From Pseudomonas baetica (GTDB lineage: Bacteria; Pseudomonadota; Gammaproteobacteria; Pseudomonadales; Pseudomonadaceae), in the NCBI RefSeq assembly GCF_019733355.1, contig NZ_JAIHLQ010000015.1:1-64000 (forward strand): DNA of 64,000 nucleotides, written 5' to 3'. The notes under the pieces were generated by a model. It ran no database searches. It was not told the DNA's origin and saw only the letters and a program-made list of their open reading frames with translations. Shown here piece after piece: positions 8,675-16,691 of this stretch (the stretch's first letter is position 1; each line of letters starts with the position of its first letter). A program made the translations under genes and the position numbers.

Positions 8675-9580
8675 ATGGATCTGTTTCAGTCGATGAGCGT
8701 CTACGTCAAAGTCGTCGAAGCGGGGAGCATGACGGCGGCCGCATTGCAGTGCGATATGTCGACGACGATGGTAGGCAATCATCTCCGTGCGCTGGAGCAA
8801 CGGCTCGGTGTGCAACTGCTGCAACGCACCACCCGACGCCAACGACTGACTGAGTTCGGCAGCGTCTATTACCAGCGCTGCCTCGAAGTGCTGGGCCTGC
8901 TGGCCGATTCCGAACGCCTCGCCGAACAGGCTCTGGACGAACCCCGCGGCATCTTGCGCATCACCGCTCCGCTGACCTTCGGCGTTGAACGCATGGCCCC
9001 GGCGCTCAGTGAGTTTTCCCTGCAATGGCCAAAGGTCAAACTCGATGTGGTGCTGACCAACAGCCGCCCGGATCTGCTGGAAAACGGCCTCGACGTCGCT
9101 TTCCGGCTGGGCAACTTCGAGCAGTCCAACCTGATCGCGCGGCCATTGATCGATTACACGCTGACGGTCTGCGCGTCGCCGGACTATGTGGCACGGCGCG
9201 GCATGCCGCTGACGCCGCAAGACCTGCAACAGCATGACTGCCTGTCCTTCGCCTACCCCACCGGGGATGACTGGCAATCGGTGGAAAAGCGCTGGCGCCT
9301 CAGCGGCCCGGACGGCGAAATCATGGTCGATGTCAGTGGGCCAATGCTGATCAACAGCTCCGCCGGCCTGCATCAGGCGGCCCGCACCGGCATGGGCATC
9401 GTGATGCTGCCCGATGCGTTGGTGGAGCAGGATCTGCGCGATGGCAGACTGATCACGGTAATCCCCGACTACCAACCGCCCAGCCGCCCGTTACATCTGC
9501 TTTATGCCCCGGATCGCTATCGCCTGCCCAAGCTGCGGCGCTTCGTAGAATTCGCGATGCAGGCATGGGGCAGACCCTGA
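8675..9580 (+). CDS. LysR-family transcriptional regulator
   Basis: 301 residues with the LysR winged helix-turn-helix in the first 60 (AGSMTAAALQCDMSTTMVGNHLRALEQRLG) and a periplasmic-binding-protein-like effector domain at about 90-290 (RGILRITAPLTFG opens it). The ATG at 8675 is preferred over an upstream TTG at 8669 in the same frame. It is divergent from the ArgD-like gene across about 100 bp, the classic LysR arrangement, so that gene is the obvious candidate target. The ligand cannot be told from the sequence. The relative is of the AaeR/DsdC-like broad LysR class with a C-terminal RRFVEFAMQAW ending. Confidence 0.92.
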   Translation: MDLFQSMSVYVKVVEAGSMTAAALQCDMSTTMVGNHLRALEQRLGVQLLQRTTRRQRLTEFGSVYYQRCLEVLGLLADSERLAEQALDEPRGILRITAPLTFGVERMAPALSEFSLQWPKVKLDVVLTNSRPDLLENGLDVAFRLGNFEQSNLIARPLIDYTLTVCASPDYVARRGMPLTPQDLQQHDCLSFAYPTGDDWQSVEKRWRLSGPDGEIMVDVSGPMLINSSAGLHQAARTGMGIVMLPDALVEQDLRDGRLITVIPDYQPPSRPLHLLYAPDRYRLPKLRRFVEFAMQAWGRP

Positions 9581-9611
9581 TTCCCGGAGCCATCGAACGA
9601 GTTCCTGCGAG

Positions 9612-9755
9612 TCCTTTGCGCATCTGATCGAAAACTCCCAACGCACCGCTGTCGCGCTGTACTACGGACAAATCATCGGCTTCGCGCGAGGCATTACCAA
9701 CGGTTTGGGATTTGAAACGTCGATGATTGCCATGGAGCGCCCGCGATTGAAATAA
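9612..9755 (+). pseudogene. Probable GNAT acetyltransferase relic
   Basis: Between the LysR gene and the next gene, one frame reads FAHLIENSQRTAVALYYG, then QIIGFARGITNG, and ends with a stop at 9753-9755. The pattern of residue spacing, small side chain and xxVGFARxxTDG is what GNAT N-acetyltransferases show around strands 2-4. The acetyl-CoA-binding Q/RxxGxG/A motif that should follow is absent and there is no start codon or ribosome-binding site. Only about 48 residues survive. I read this as a gene remnant; a chance open frame is not excluded. Confidence 0.4.
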
Positions 9756-9813
9756 CCGTCAAGCACGATGACAACGGCTATGATTCTCCTTTTTCCAGCA
9801 CGGATGCTGCGCG

Positions 9814-10329
9814 ATGCTCGCCATTTTGCAAAACACCCCGCTGTGGGTTTATGTGGTTTTCCTGATCCTGATGTATTACGGCCTGAAGGCGCGCAAGCCT
9901 CAGCACGAAAGCCGGTTTTCGCTACTGTCGACGCCACTGGCGCTGCTGGTCTGGTCGCTGTTTTCGCTGAACCTGTCGGTTGATCCCGGTTTTACGCTGG
10001 GCGGCTGGTTTATCGCTTTGACCCTCGGCGCCCTGTCGGCATGGCTGATTTTTTCCCGCGAGGGCGTGAAGCTCGACGACCCGGAAACCGGATTGGTCGT
10101 GCCGGGCACCTGGAAAGCGCTGATGTTGTTGCTGCTGTTTTTTGCGGTGAACTACTACATCGGCTATCAGGATGACGTGCACCCGGAACACAGCACGGCT
10201 GCGGACATGTTGTTGCTCAAGGCCGCAGCGTCCGGTTTTGTCTGCGGACTGATCAGCACCCGCTCGCTGAAGTTCTATTGGCTGCTGCGAACGCTTCAGG
10301 CACAACGCCCGTCTTTGGGCGCTCAATGA
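9814..10329 (+). CDS. Small multi-pass membrane protein (DUF6622-like)
   Basis: 171 residues with about five hydrophobic helices: residues 8-22, 32-53, 58-78, 100-120 and a weaker one near 130-150. The N-terminus (LQNTPLWVYVVFLILMYYGL) matches the opening of proteins described as DUF6622. No catalytic or metal-binding motif is visible, and the role is unknown. The gene runs convergently into msrA with one base between the two stop codons, so no separate terminator fits there. The ATG at 9814 is followed immediately by the first membrane helix. Confidence 0.7.
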   Translation: MLAILQNTPLWVYVVFLILMYYGLKARKPQHESRFSLLSTPLALLVWSLFSLNLSVDPGFTLGGWFIALTLGALSAWLIFSREGVKLDDPETGLVVPGTWKALMLLLLFFAVNYYIGYQDDVHPEHSTAADMLLLKAAASGFVCGLISTRSLKFYWLLRTLQAQRPSLGAQ

Positions 10330-10330
10330 T

Positions 10331-11035
10331 TCAGGAACCGCTCTTTACCAACACCGGTTTCTCCTGATAACGCTCCCCGAACAACTGCTTCAACTGCGCC
10401 ACTTTCGGCATGTCGTTGATCACGATGTACGGGTAGCTCGGGTGCTCGGTCAGGAAGTCCTGGTGATAGTCCTCCGCCGGGTAGAAGCCGTTGTAGCTTT
10501 CCAGCTTGGTGACGATGGGTTTGCTGAAGGCATGGGTCGCGTCGAGTTGAGTGATGTAGGCCTGCGCGACTTTTTGCTGATCCGCGTTGATCGGGAACAA
10601 TGCCGAACGGTATTGGGTGCCGCTGTCCGGGCCTTGGCGGTTGAGTTCGGTCGGGTTGTGCGCCACCGAGAAGTAGATCTGCAACAGGCTGCCATAGCTG
10701 ACCTGCGTCGGATCGAAGGTGACTTGCACCGATTCTGCGTGGCCAGTGTCGCCGCCGCTGACCCGCTCGTACTCAGCGGTATTAGCGGCGCCGCCGGCGT
10801 AACCGGAGACCGCTTTCTGCACACCTTTTACATGCTGAAAAACACCCTGAACACCCCAGAAACAGCCGCCGGCAAAGACTGCCGTTTCACTGTGAGCCTG
10901 TGTGATTTCATCGAGGGTGGGCGGTGGAATGACCACCGCGTCTTCGCCGCCAAAGGAGAAGGCTGAACATTGGCCGATCACCCCGGCCACCGCGATACCC
11001 AACAAAACTCGACGCCAGCTCATTTGATTTTTCAT
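10331..11035 (-). CDS. msrA: Exported peptide-methionine (S)-S-oxide reductase MsrA
   Basis: Reduces S-epimers of methionine sulfoxide in oxidised proteins. The catalytic motif GCFWG holds C58. The protein is longer than cytosolic MsrA because of an N-terminal export signal (MSWRRVLLGIAVAGVIG, with a twin-arginine-like WRR), so it should act in the periplasm. Apart from C23 in the signal region, C58 is the only cysteine: the usual C-terminal resolving cysteines are missing, as in 1-Cys MsrA. It is the last gene of msrB-dipZ-msrA, 15 bp after dipZ, so reducing power probably comes from DipZ. Family is certain; export and partner are strong inferences. An internal start at residue 5 is possible. 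Confidence 0.93.
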   Translation of the reverse strand: MKNQMSWRRVLLGIAVAGVIGQCSAFSFGGEDAVVIPPPTLDEITQAHSETAVFAGGCFWGVQGVFQHVKGVQKAVSGYAGGAANTAEYERVSGGDTGHAESVQVTFDPTQVSYGSLLQIYFSVAHNPTELNRQGPDSGTQYRSALFPINADQQKVAQAYITQLDATHAFSKPIVTKLESYNGFYPAEDYHQDFLTEHPSYPYIVINDMPKVAQLKQLFGERYQEKPVLVKSGS

Positions 11036-11050
11036 GTCTGTGACTCCTGA

Positions 11051-12859
11051 TCAACCGAAGGTAAAGGCGTAGGCCGACACGCCGGGGTCGAGAAATTCGA
11101 TACTGAAGGTTCGATCCTGCACGCCGCCGGACTGTCGCACCAACTGATACAAGCGCTGTTCAGTGACTTGGCCAGAGCCATCCGGGGAGACATCGACGCC
11201 ATGCGCTTCACCCGGTGCCTGACCATCAATCGACACTTTGAAACGCACCGGTTTGCCATCCGCGCCCGGCCCGAGCACCAGATGCAGGTCGCGGGCATGG
11301 AAGCGGTAAACGATACGGCTAGCCGTTGCACCGGCAGTGGCGCGTTCGGCACCGACGTTCCATTGGCCGCCGAGGCTCCAGTCATTCAGGGCCAGATGGG
11401 GCGGTGGGGTGTAGGCCGAAACTTTGTCTGGAACAAAGCTGAGTTGCGGCACGAAATGTTCTGCACGCTGGTAACCGATATACGTTTCCGGCGATTGCAC
11501 TTCGTTCATGTCCGGCGCCTGTTGCACGCCTTTGGCGTCGGCATTGATCAAACCATCGGCGACGGTTTTCGAGCCTGCTTCACGCAACAATTGCTGTATG
11601 ACGCGTTCCGACTCGGCGTAAGCCCCTTCACCGAAATGGTGGTAACGAATCCGTCCCTGAGCGTCAGCAAAGTAATGTGCCGGCCAGTATTCGTTGCTGA
11701 AGGCGCGCCAGATCTTGTAGTCGTTGTCGATGGCGACCGGGTAGTTGATGCCCAGTTCCTTCATGGCTTTGGTGACATTGCCGATGTCGCGCTCGAAGGC
11801 AAATTCCGGCGCGTGTACGCCGATGACCACCAAGCCTTGATCGCGATACTTTTCAGCCCAGGCTTTGACGTAGGGCAGCGTGCGCAGGCAGTTAATGCAG
11901 GAGTAGGTCCAGAAATCCACCAGCACCACTTTGCCCTTCAATGCCTGAGCGTCCAAGGGCGGCGAGTTGAGCCATTGCACGGCGCCATCCAGCGGCGGCA
12001 ACCGGCCTTCGACCGGCAAGGTTGCCGGGGCCTCTGCGGCCATTTTCATCGCGCCACCGGCGGCCATCATGCTGCCGTTGGCCACATCATCTTGCGCCGG
12101 AATCTGCGCCATCATCGTGCCGTTCGGGCTCGCAGGTTTGCCCGACAGTTTGCCGACCAAAGCCTGTTCCAATCCGCCAGTGGATGCCGTTGAAAGCCGC
12201 GCGAGAATTCCGGTATCCAGCCCTAATGCAATCGCCGCCACCCCGGCCAACATCAACGCGCCCAGGCCTCGACGGATCCACTCACCGGTACCGATCGAGC
12301 GCTTCATCAGCGCAAACACCTTAGCGCCCAGCAGCAGCGCAGCCGCCAGCGAGGTGGCGGCCCCCGCCGCGTAGGCGAGCAACAACAGCGTGGTGGCGAT
12401 GCTTGCCCCTTGCAGTGCGGCGCCGGTCAGAATCAGCCCCAGGATGGGGCCTGCGCAGGGTGCCCAGAGCAGCCCCGTGGCAACGCCGATCAGAAACGAA
12501 GCGCCGGGACGCGGGCGATTGTCCTGGCCGGCGGCCTCTGACAGACGACTGCCGGCCGAAACCAGCGGACGGGTCAGACGTTCGGCTACTTGCGGCAGCA
12601 GCAACGTCAGCCCGAACAGTGCAACGAACAGCAACGCGAGCCAGCGACCGTACTGATTGACTTGCACCACCCAACCGCCGCCCACCGCCGCCAACGAGGC
12701 GACGAGCGCAAAGGTGACCGCCATCCCCGCCAACAGCGGCAAGCCACTCTTGATAAATGGCTGCCCGGTGCGAGCGAAGACAAAAGGCAGAACCGGCAGG
12801 ATGCACGGGCTGACGATCGTCAGCACACCACCGAGATAAGCGAGAACCAAGAGCCACAT
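11051..12859 (-). CDS. dipZ: DipZ: CcdA-type membrane thiol transporter fused to a thioredoxin domain
   Basis: 602 residues carrying reducing equivalents from the cytoplasm to periplasmic thiols. Residues 1-220 form a CcdA/DsbD-beta-like membrane domain with the redox cysteines C19 (IVSPCILP) and C135 (LLWAPCAGP). After a linker with methionine-rich patches comes a periplasmic thioredoxin/TlpA-like domain (about 295-440) with a CINC active site (C321/C324). Residues from about 460 to the end form the beta-rich C-terminal domain found in DipZ proteins (Thioredoxin_10 type). It lies 43 bp after msrB and 15 bp before msrA, which argues that it reduces these exported Msr enzymes rather than serving cytochrome c maturation. 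Partner assignment is inference from the operon. Confidence 0.9.
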   Translation of the reverse strand: MWLLVLAYLGGVLTIVSPCILPVLPFVFARTGQPFIKSGLPLLAGMAVTFALVASLAAVGGGWVVQVNQYGRWLALLFVALFGLTLLLPQVAERLTRPLVSAGSRLSEAAGQDNRPRPGASFLIGVATGLLWAPCAGPILGLILTGAALQGASIATTLLLLAYAAGAATSLAAALLLGAKVFALMKRSIGTGEWIRRGLGALMLAGVAAIALGLDTGILARLSTASTGGLEQALVGKLSGKPASPNGTMMAQIPAQDDVANGSMMAAGGAMKMAAEAPATLPVEGRLPPLDGAVQWLNSPPLDAQALKGKVVLVDFWTYSCINCLRTLPYVKAWAEKYRDQGLVVIGVHAPEFAFERDIGNVTKAMKELGINYPVAIDNDYKIWRAFSNEYWPAHYFADAQGRIRYHHFGEGAYAESERVIQQLLREAGSKTVADGLINADAKGVQQAPDMNEVQSPETYIGYQRAEHFVPQLSFVPDKVSAYTPPPHLALNDWSLGGQWNVGAERATAGATASRIVYRFHARDLHLVLGPGADGKPVRFKVSIDGQAPGEAHGVDVSPDGSGQVTEQRLYQLVRQSGGVQDRTFSIEFLDPGVSAYAFTFG

Positions 12860-12902
12860 AGTGTCGTCCCGTTTGAAGTGAAGAGCGCAAACGCGTCATG
12901 GC

Positions 12903-13421
12903 TTAGGCCGCCACAGCGTTGAAGGTCATGGCCAGGCCATTCATGCAGTAACGCAGCCCGGTGGGTTTCGGCCCGTCATCGAAGACATGTCCCAGGTGAC
13001 CGCCACAGCGTCGACAGTGAACCTCTTCGCGAGCCATACCGAAGGAGCGGTCCTGGCGCGTGGCCACGGCCTGCTCAAGCGGTGCCCAGAAACTGGGCCA
13101 ACCGGTGTGGCTGTCGAACTTGGTCGCAGATGAAAACAGCGCCAGAGCGCACCCGGCACAGGCAAAAGTGCCTGCGCGATGTTCATTGTTCAGAGGGCTG
13201 GTGTAGGCGCGTTCGGTGCCTTCTTCACGCAGGATCCGGTACTGCTCGTCAGTCAGGATCGAGTGCCATTCGCTGTCGCTGTGACTCACTTCAAAGGCTT
13301 CATCAGCCTGTGCCTCGCTGATCAGCGGTACGTCAGTCGACAATTTTGGCAATACACCGATTACCAGGGCTGCAAGCCCCAGCCCGCCGCCCGCTACGAG
13401 AATCTGCCGCCGTGAAAACAT
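12903..13421 (-). CDS. msrB: Tat-exported peptide-methionine (R)-S-oxide reductase MsrB
   Basis: Reduces R-epimers of methionine sulfoxide. The ATG at 13421 gives 172 residues starting MFSRRQILVAGGGLGLAAL, a twin-arginine signal followed by a hydrophobic core, so the enzyme is exported folded. The MsrB domain shows zinc cysteines C88/C91 (CAGC) and C136/C139 (CRRC), GHLGHVFDDGP, and catalytic C159 in RYCMNGLA. Where many MsrBs have a resolving cysteine in SGCGWPSF, this protein has SHTGWPSF, so it is a 1-Cys type. A longer upstream open frame in the same phase crosses the regulator gene on the other strand and is not coding. First gene of msrB-dipZ-msrA. Confidence 0.93.
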   Translation of the reverse strand: MFSRRQILVAGGGLGLAALVIGVLPKLSTDVPLISEAQADEAFEVSHSDSEWHSILTDEQYRILREEGTERAYTSPLNNEHRAGTFACAGCALALFSSATKFDSHTGWPSFWAPLEQAVATRQDRSFGMAREEVHCRRCGGHLGHVFDDGPKPTGLRYCMNGLAMTFNAVAA

Positions 13422-13571
13422 GGCCGTCTCCAAAATGTCAGGTACCTGTCTTGGAACACAGCCTAGGCTTGGGTTGATCGCCAAATCCTCACGGGAAGTT
13501 AACGAATTCGTGATAACTCGCCTTGAGGAAAACCCGCACAATGCGCTCATTGCGCCGAAGGATTGAGCTTC

Positions 13572-14282
13572 ATGGAACAAACCAAACGCATCCTGGTGGT
13601 CGAGGATGACCAACACATCGCCGACCTGATCTGCCTGCATCTGCGCGATGAGCAGTACGACGTTGTACACAGCGCCGATGGCGATGAGGGCATGCGTCTG
13701 CTGGAGCAAGGGCACTGGGATGCGCTGGTCCTCGACCTGATGCTGCCGGGCGTCGACGGTCTTGAAATCTGCCGCCGCGCCCGGGCCATGGCGCGCTACA
13801 CACCGATCATCATCACCAGCGCCCGCTCCAGCGAATTGCACCGCATTCTTGGCCTGGAACTGGGCGCCGACGACTACCTCGCCAAACCGTTCTCGATGCT
13901 GGAGCTGGTCGCGCGGGTCAAAGCCCTGCTGCGCCGGGTCGATGCCATGGCGCGCAACCTGAAAATGGATGCCGGTAGCCTGAGCCTCGACGGCCTGAGC
14001 ATCGACCCGATCACCCGCGAAGTCACCCTCGATGCTCAGCGACTGGACCTCACGCCACGGGAGTTCGATTTGCTGTATTTCTTCGCCCGGCAACCGGGCA
14101 AAGTATTTTCGCGCATGGACCTGCTCAACGCCGTGTGGGGTTACAGCCACGAAGGTTACGAACACACCGTCAACACCCACATCAATCGCCTGCGGGCGAA
14201 GATCGAAAAAGACCCGGCGCAACCCTCTCGCATCCTCACCGTGTGGGGCCGCGGTTATAAGTTCGGTATCGAGCAGCCATGA
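13572..14282 (+). CDS. OmpR-family response regulator
   Basis: 236 residues: a receiver domain (1-120) with phospho-acceptor D55 in LVLDLMLPG, acidic pair E11/D12 and the K of DDYLAKPFS. A winged-helix DNA-binding domain follows (about 135-235, with LTPREFDLLYFFARQPGKVF). The ATG at 13572 is used; a TTG nine bases upstream is in frame but weaker. It overlaps the kinase gene by 4 bp (ATGA) and starts 150 bp from the divergent msrB, so the Msr operon is a natural candidate target. The signal is unknown. Family is certain, targets inferred. Confidence 0.95.
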   Translation: MEQTKRILVVEDDQHIADLICLHLRDEQYDVVHSADGDEGMRLLEQGHWDALVLDLMLPGVDGLEICRRARAMARYTPIIITSARSSELHRILGLELGADDYLAKPFSMLELVARVKALLRRVDAMARNLKMDAGSLSLDGLSIDPITREVTLDAQRLDLTPREFDLLYFFARQPGKVFSRMDLLNAVWGYSHEGYEHTVNTHINRLRAKIEKDPAQPSRILTVWGRGYKFGIEQP

Positions 14283-15799
14283 AACTGACCCTGACGCAGC
14301 GCCTCTCGCTGGTATTCGCCGTGTTGCTGTTGGTGTGCGGTGGTACATCGGCATGGCTGCAAGTGCGCTCCAGCCAGATGCATGAGCTGGAGGTGGTGCA
14401 AGGGCTGTCGCGGGATCTGGCGCGACACATCGCCCATGACACGGTACTGATGGACAGCAACGGTTTGATGCCTGGCGCCGTGCGGGAACTGTTCAGTCAA
14501 CTGATGCTGGTCAACCCGAGTGTCGAGGTGTATCTGCTCGACACCGAGGGACGCATTGTCGGTAACGCGGCGCCCGAGGGCCGGATGCGGCGAGACAACG
14601 TCGACCTGGCGCCGATCCGCCAACTGCTCAACGGCCAGCCACTGCCAATCCTCGGCGATGACCCGCGCAGCGTCGATGGGCGCAAGGTCTTCAGCGCCGC
14701 GCCATTGCAGGTCAATGGCAAAGCCGCCGGCTATCTGTATGTGGTGTTGCTCAGCGAAGAACACGACCGTTTCGCCGAACGCGGCGCCACCAGCGCCGCG
14801 CTGAACACGGCGTTGCTGTCCATCGCCGTGGTCGCGTTGCTGTGCCTGATTGCCGGTCTCACCGCGTTCAACCTGATCACTCGGCCACTGCGACGGTTGA
14901 CCGATACCGTCAGCCGTTTCGACATCGACGGTGCGCCGCCACCCTTGCCCACCACGTCGACACCAGTGGACAAAAGCACTGATGCGGATGAGATCGCCGT
15001 ACTCGATGCCGCCTTCCGGCAGATGCAAAACCGTCTCGGTGAGCAGTGGCGTTCATTGACTCGTCAGGATCAGGAGCGCCGCGAACTGGTGGCCAATATT
15101 TCCCACGACCTGCGCACGCCGTTGGCCTCGCTGCATGGTTATCTGGAAACCCTTTCGCTCAAGGACGCCACGCTGTCCCCCGAAGATCGGCGGCGATACC
15201 TGGGCATCGCCCTCGATCAAAGCCGCAAGGTCGGCGGACTGGCCCAATCGCTGCTGGAACTGGTGCGCCTGGAACACGGTTTTGTGCAGCCGGTGCTGGA
15301 GCGCTTTTCCCTGATCGATCTGGTGCAGGACATCTTCCAGAAATTCGAACTCAGCGCCGAAGCGCGGCAGGTCGAACTCAAGGCCAGTTTCGTACCGAAC
15401 CTGCCCACCGTCTGGGCTGACCTGGGCCTGATAGAACGGGTGCTGACCAATCTGGTGGACAACGCTTTGCGCCATACCCCTCAGGGTGGCGAGATCGAAC
15501 TCGACCTGAAGTCCTTGGGTACAGGAGTCGACGTGACCGTGAGCGACACCGGCCCCGGCATCGCGCCCGAACTGCGCGAAGGTTTGTTCCTGCGCCCGTT
15601 CAATATCGGCGGCTCACGACGCGATGGTGGCTTGGGACTGCGCATCGTTCACCGCATTCTGCAACTGCATGGCCGCCAGATTCAGTTGGTGGACGTCACC
15701 GGGCGCGGTGCAACGTTCCGCTTTTCCTTGCCGGTCGATCAGCAAACCGCTGAGCAATGGCTGGCGCAGTCAATGAACCGTAACCACGCGGACAAATAG
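14279..15799 (+). CDS. Sensor histidine kinase paired with the upstream regulator
   Basis: 506 residues. Membrane helices at about 8-28 and 177-200 enclose a periplasmic sensor of roughly 145 residues with no cysteines, apparently a double-Cache/PAS-like or simple helical sensor. After helix two come a HAMP linker (about 200-255), the H-box NISHDLRTPLASL with H276, the N-box NLVDNALRHTP, and ATP-lid motifs DTGPGIAP and GGLGLRIVH. It probably phosphorylates the regulator encoded 4 bp upstream. Its position opposite msrB-dipZ-msrA suggests it responds to periplasmic oxidation or chlorine stress, as HprSR/MsrPQ do elsewhere, but nothing in the sensor domain proves this. Confidence 0.94.
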   Translation: MKLTLTQRLSLVFAVLLLVCGGTSAWLQVRSSQMHELEVVQGLSRDLARHIAHDTVLMDSNGLMPGAVRELFSQLMLVNPSVEVYLLDTEGRIVGNAAPEGRMRRDNVDLAPIRQLLNGQPLPILGDDPRSVDGRKVFSAAPLQVNGKAAGYLYVVLLSEEHDRFAERGATSAALNTALLSIAVVALLCLIAGLTAFNLITRPLRRLTDTVSRFDIDGAPPPLPTTSTPVDKSTDADEIAVLDAAFRQMQNRLGEQWRSLTRQDQERRELVANISHDLRTPLASLHGYLETLSLKDATLSPEDRRRYLGIALDQSRKVGGLAQSLLELVRLEHGFVQPVLERFSLIDLVQDIFQKFELSAEARQVELKASFVPNLPTVWADLGLIERVLTNLVDNALRHTPQGGEIELDLKSLGTGVDVTVSDTGPGIAPELREGLFLRPFNIGGSRRDGGLGLRIVHRILQLHGRQIQLVDVTGRGATFRFSLPVDQQTAEQWLAQSMNRNHADK

Positions 15800-15917
15800 T
15801 TGAGACCATCGGCCCGTTGCTCCGTGACAACGCCGCCCCGCTCCCCTAAATTAGGCGGCCTGAAAAAGACCTCGCGCTTTCTCATCTCAACTCAAGTTAA
15901 AAAGTAGTGAAATTTCA

Positions 15918-16622
15918 ATGTCCGATTTCAACACCGCTGAATCCGTAGTCACCGAATCGTCCAAAGCGGAATACGAAAACTCCATCAATCTTTCACAACA
16001 CCTTCCACAAGCCAAAATCATCAGCGAGATGGTGCTGGACGCGTTTCAGTCGAGCCGCGAGAGCGACCAGATCCGCGAACTGCGCGCCGCGATCCGTCAG
16101 GCTCACGACAGCTTCGATGACGACAAGGCCTACGAACTGATGGGCCAACTCAAAGGTTTGAAGGACGCCGAGGCCGCCGACATCGCCGCCCTCGAAGACC
16201 TGAGCAGCCAGTTCTCGATCGGCCGCATCCTGTCCAGCTTCAAGGACGATCCGGCGTTTCAGGAAATCGTCTACGGCCTCGCCCTCAAAGTGCTGAACCA
16301 GACACATCAGGCCATCAGCAACCCGAGTGGCGGCAAGAGCAAAGCCGCGCGCGCCAAGAAAGAAGTCGAAACCTTCACCATCAGCAAGGACGGCATCAGC
16401 GTGACCCTGCCGCTGCGCACACCGCGCTCGCGCCTGAACGTTGACCGTGAAGCGCTGGAGTTCCTGGGTTTCACCTTCGTCGGTGAAGGTGAAGAAGCCG
16501 AACTCGACGGCGAAACCTTTGTCGACAACGCCGGCAATGAACAAGCGGTCAATCGCAAGAACATCATCACCGCTCTGCAACAGCAGACCGCGTTCGATGG
16601 CTACAGCATCACCGCGCAGTAA
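15918..16622 (+). CDS. Conserved hypothetical acidic protein
   Basis: 234 residues, not recognised. The N-terminal half is acidic and predicted helical (about 20-105, with RELRAAIRQAHDSFDDDKAYELMGQ). A short basic linker (SGGKSKAARAKKEVE, about 133-148) follows, then a beta-like domain with SKDGISVTLPLRTPRSRLN. This helix, basic linker and small domain layout loosely recalls H-NS/MvaT-like nucleoid proteins, but no family DNA-binding motif can be pointed to. No signal peptide or membrane helix. Single gene with its own strong terminator at 16639-16675. Coding is well supported by codon use and the terminator; function is unknown. Confidence 0.75.
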   Translation: MSDFNTAESVVTESSKAEYENSINLSQHLPQAKIISEMVLDAFQSSRESDQIRELRAAIRQAHDSFDDDKAYELMGQLKGLKDAEAADIAALEDLSSQFSIGRILSSFKDDPAFQEIVYGLALKVLNQTHQAISNPSGGKSKAARAKKEVETFTISKDGISVTLPLRTPRSRLNVDREALEFLGFTFVGEGEEAELDGETFVDNAGNEQAVNRKNIITALQQQTAFDGYSITAQ

Positions 16623-16638
16623 TACGGCAACGCTTGCG

Positions 16639-16675
16639 AAAAAGCCCCGCACTGAGATTCAGGCGGGGCTTTTTG
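16639..16675 (+). terminator. Rho-independent terminator
   Basis: Perfect stem AAAGCCCCGC / GCGGGGCTTT around a short loop, with a T run after it on the + strand and an A run before it. It ends the 15918-16622 gene and, read on the - strand, also closes the RidA gene that converges from 16692. Confidence 0.88.
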
Positions 16676-16691
16676 TTGTCCGCCGCGCAGG

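Noticed and set aside
13422..14354. Long - strand open frame extending upstream of msrB across the response regulator gene
   Set aside because: It is antisense to a clear OmpR-type regulator; the MsrB homology and Tat signal begin at the ATG at 13421.
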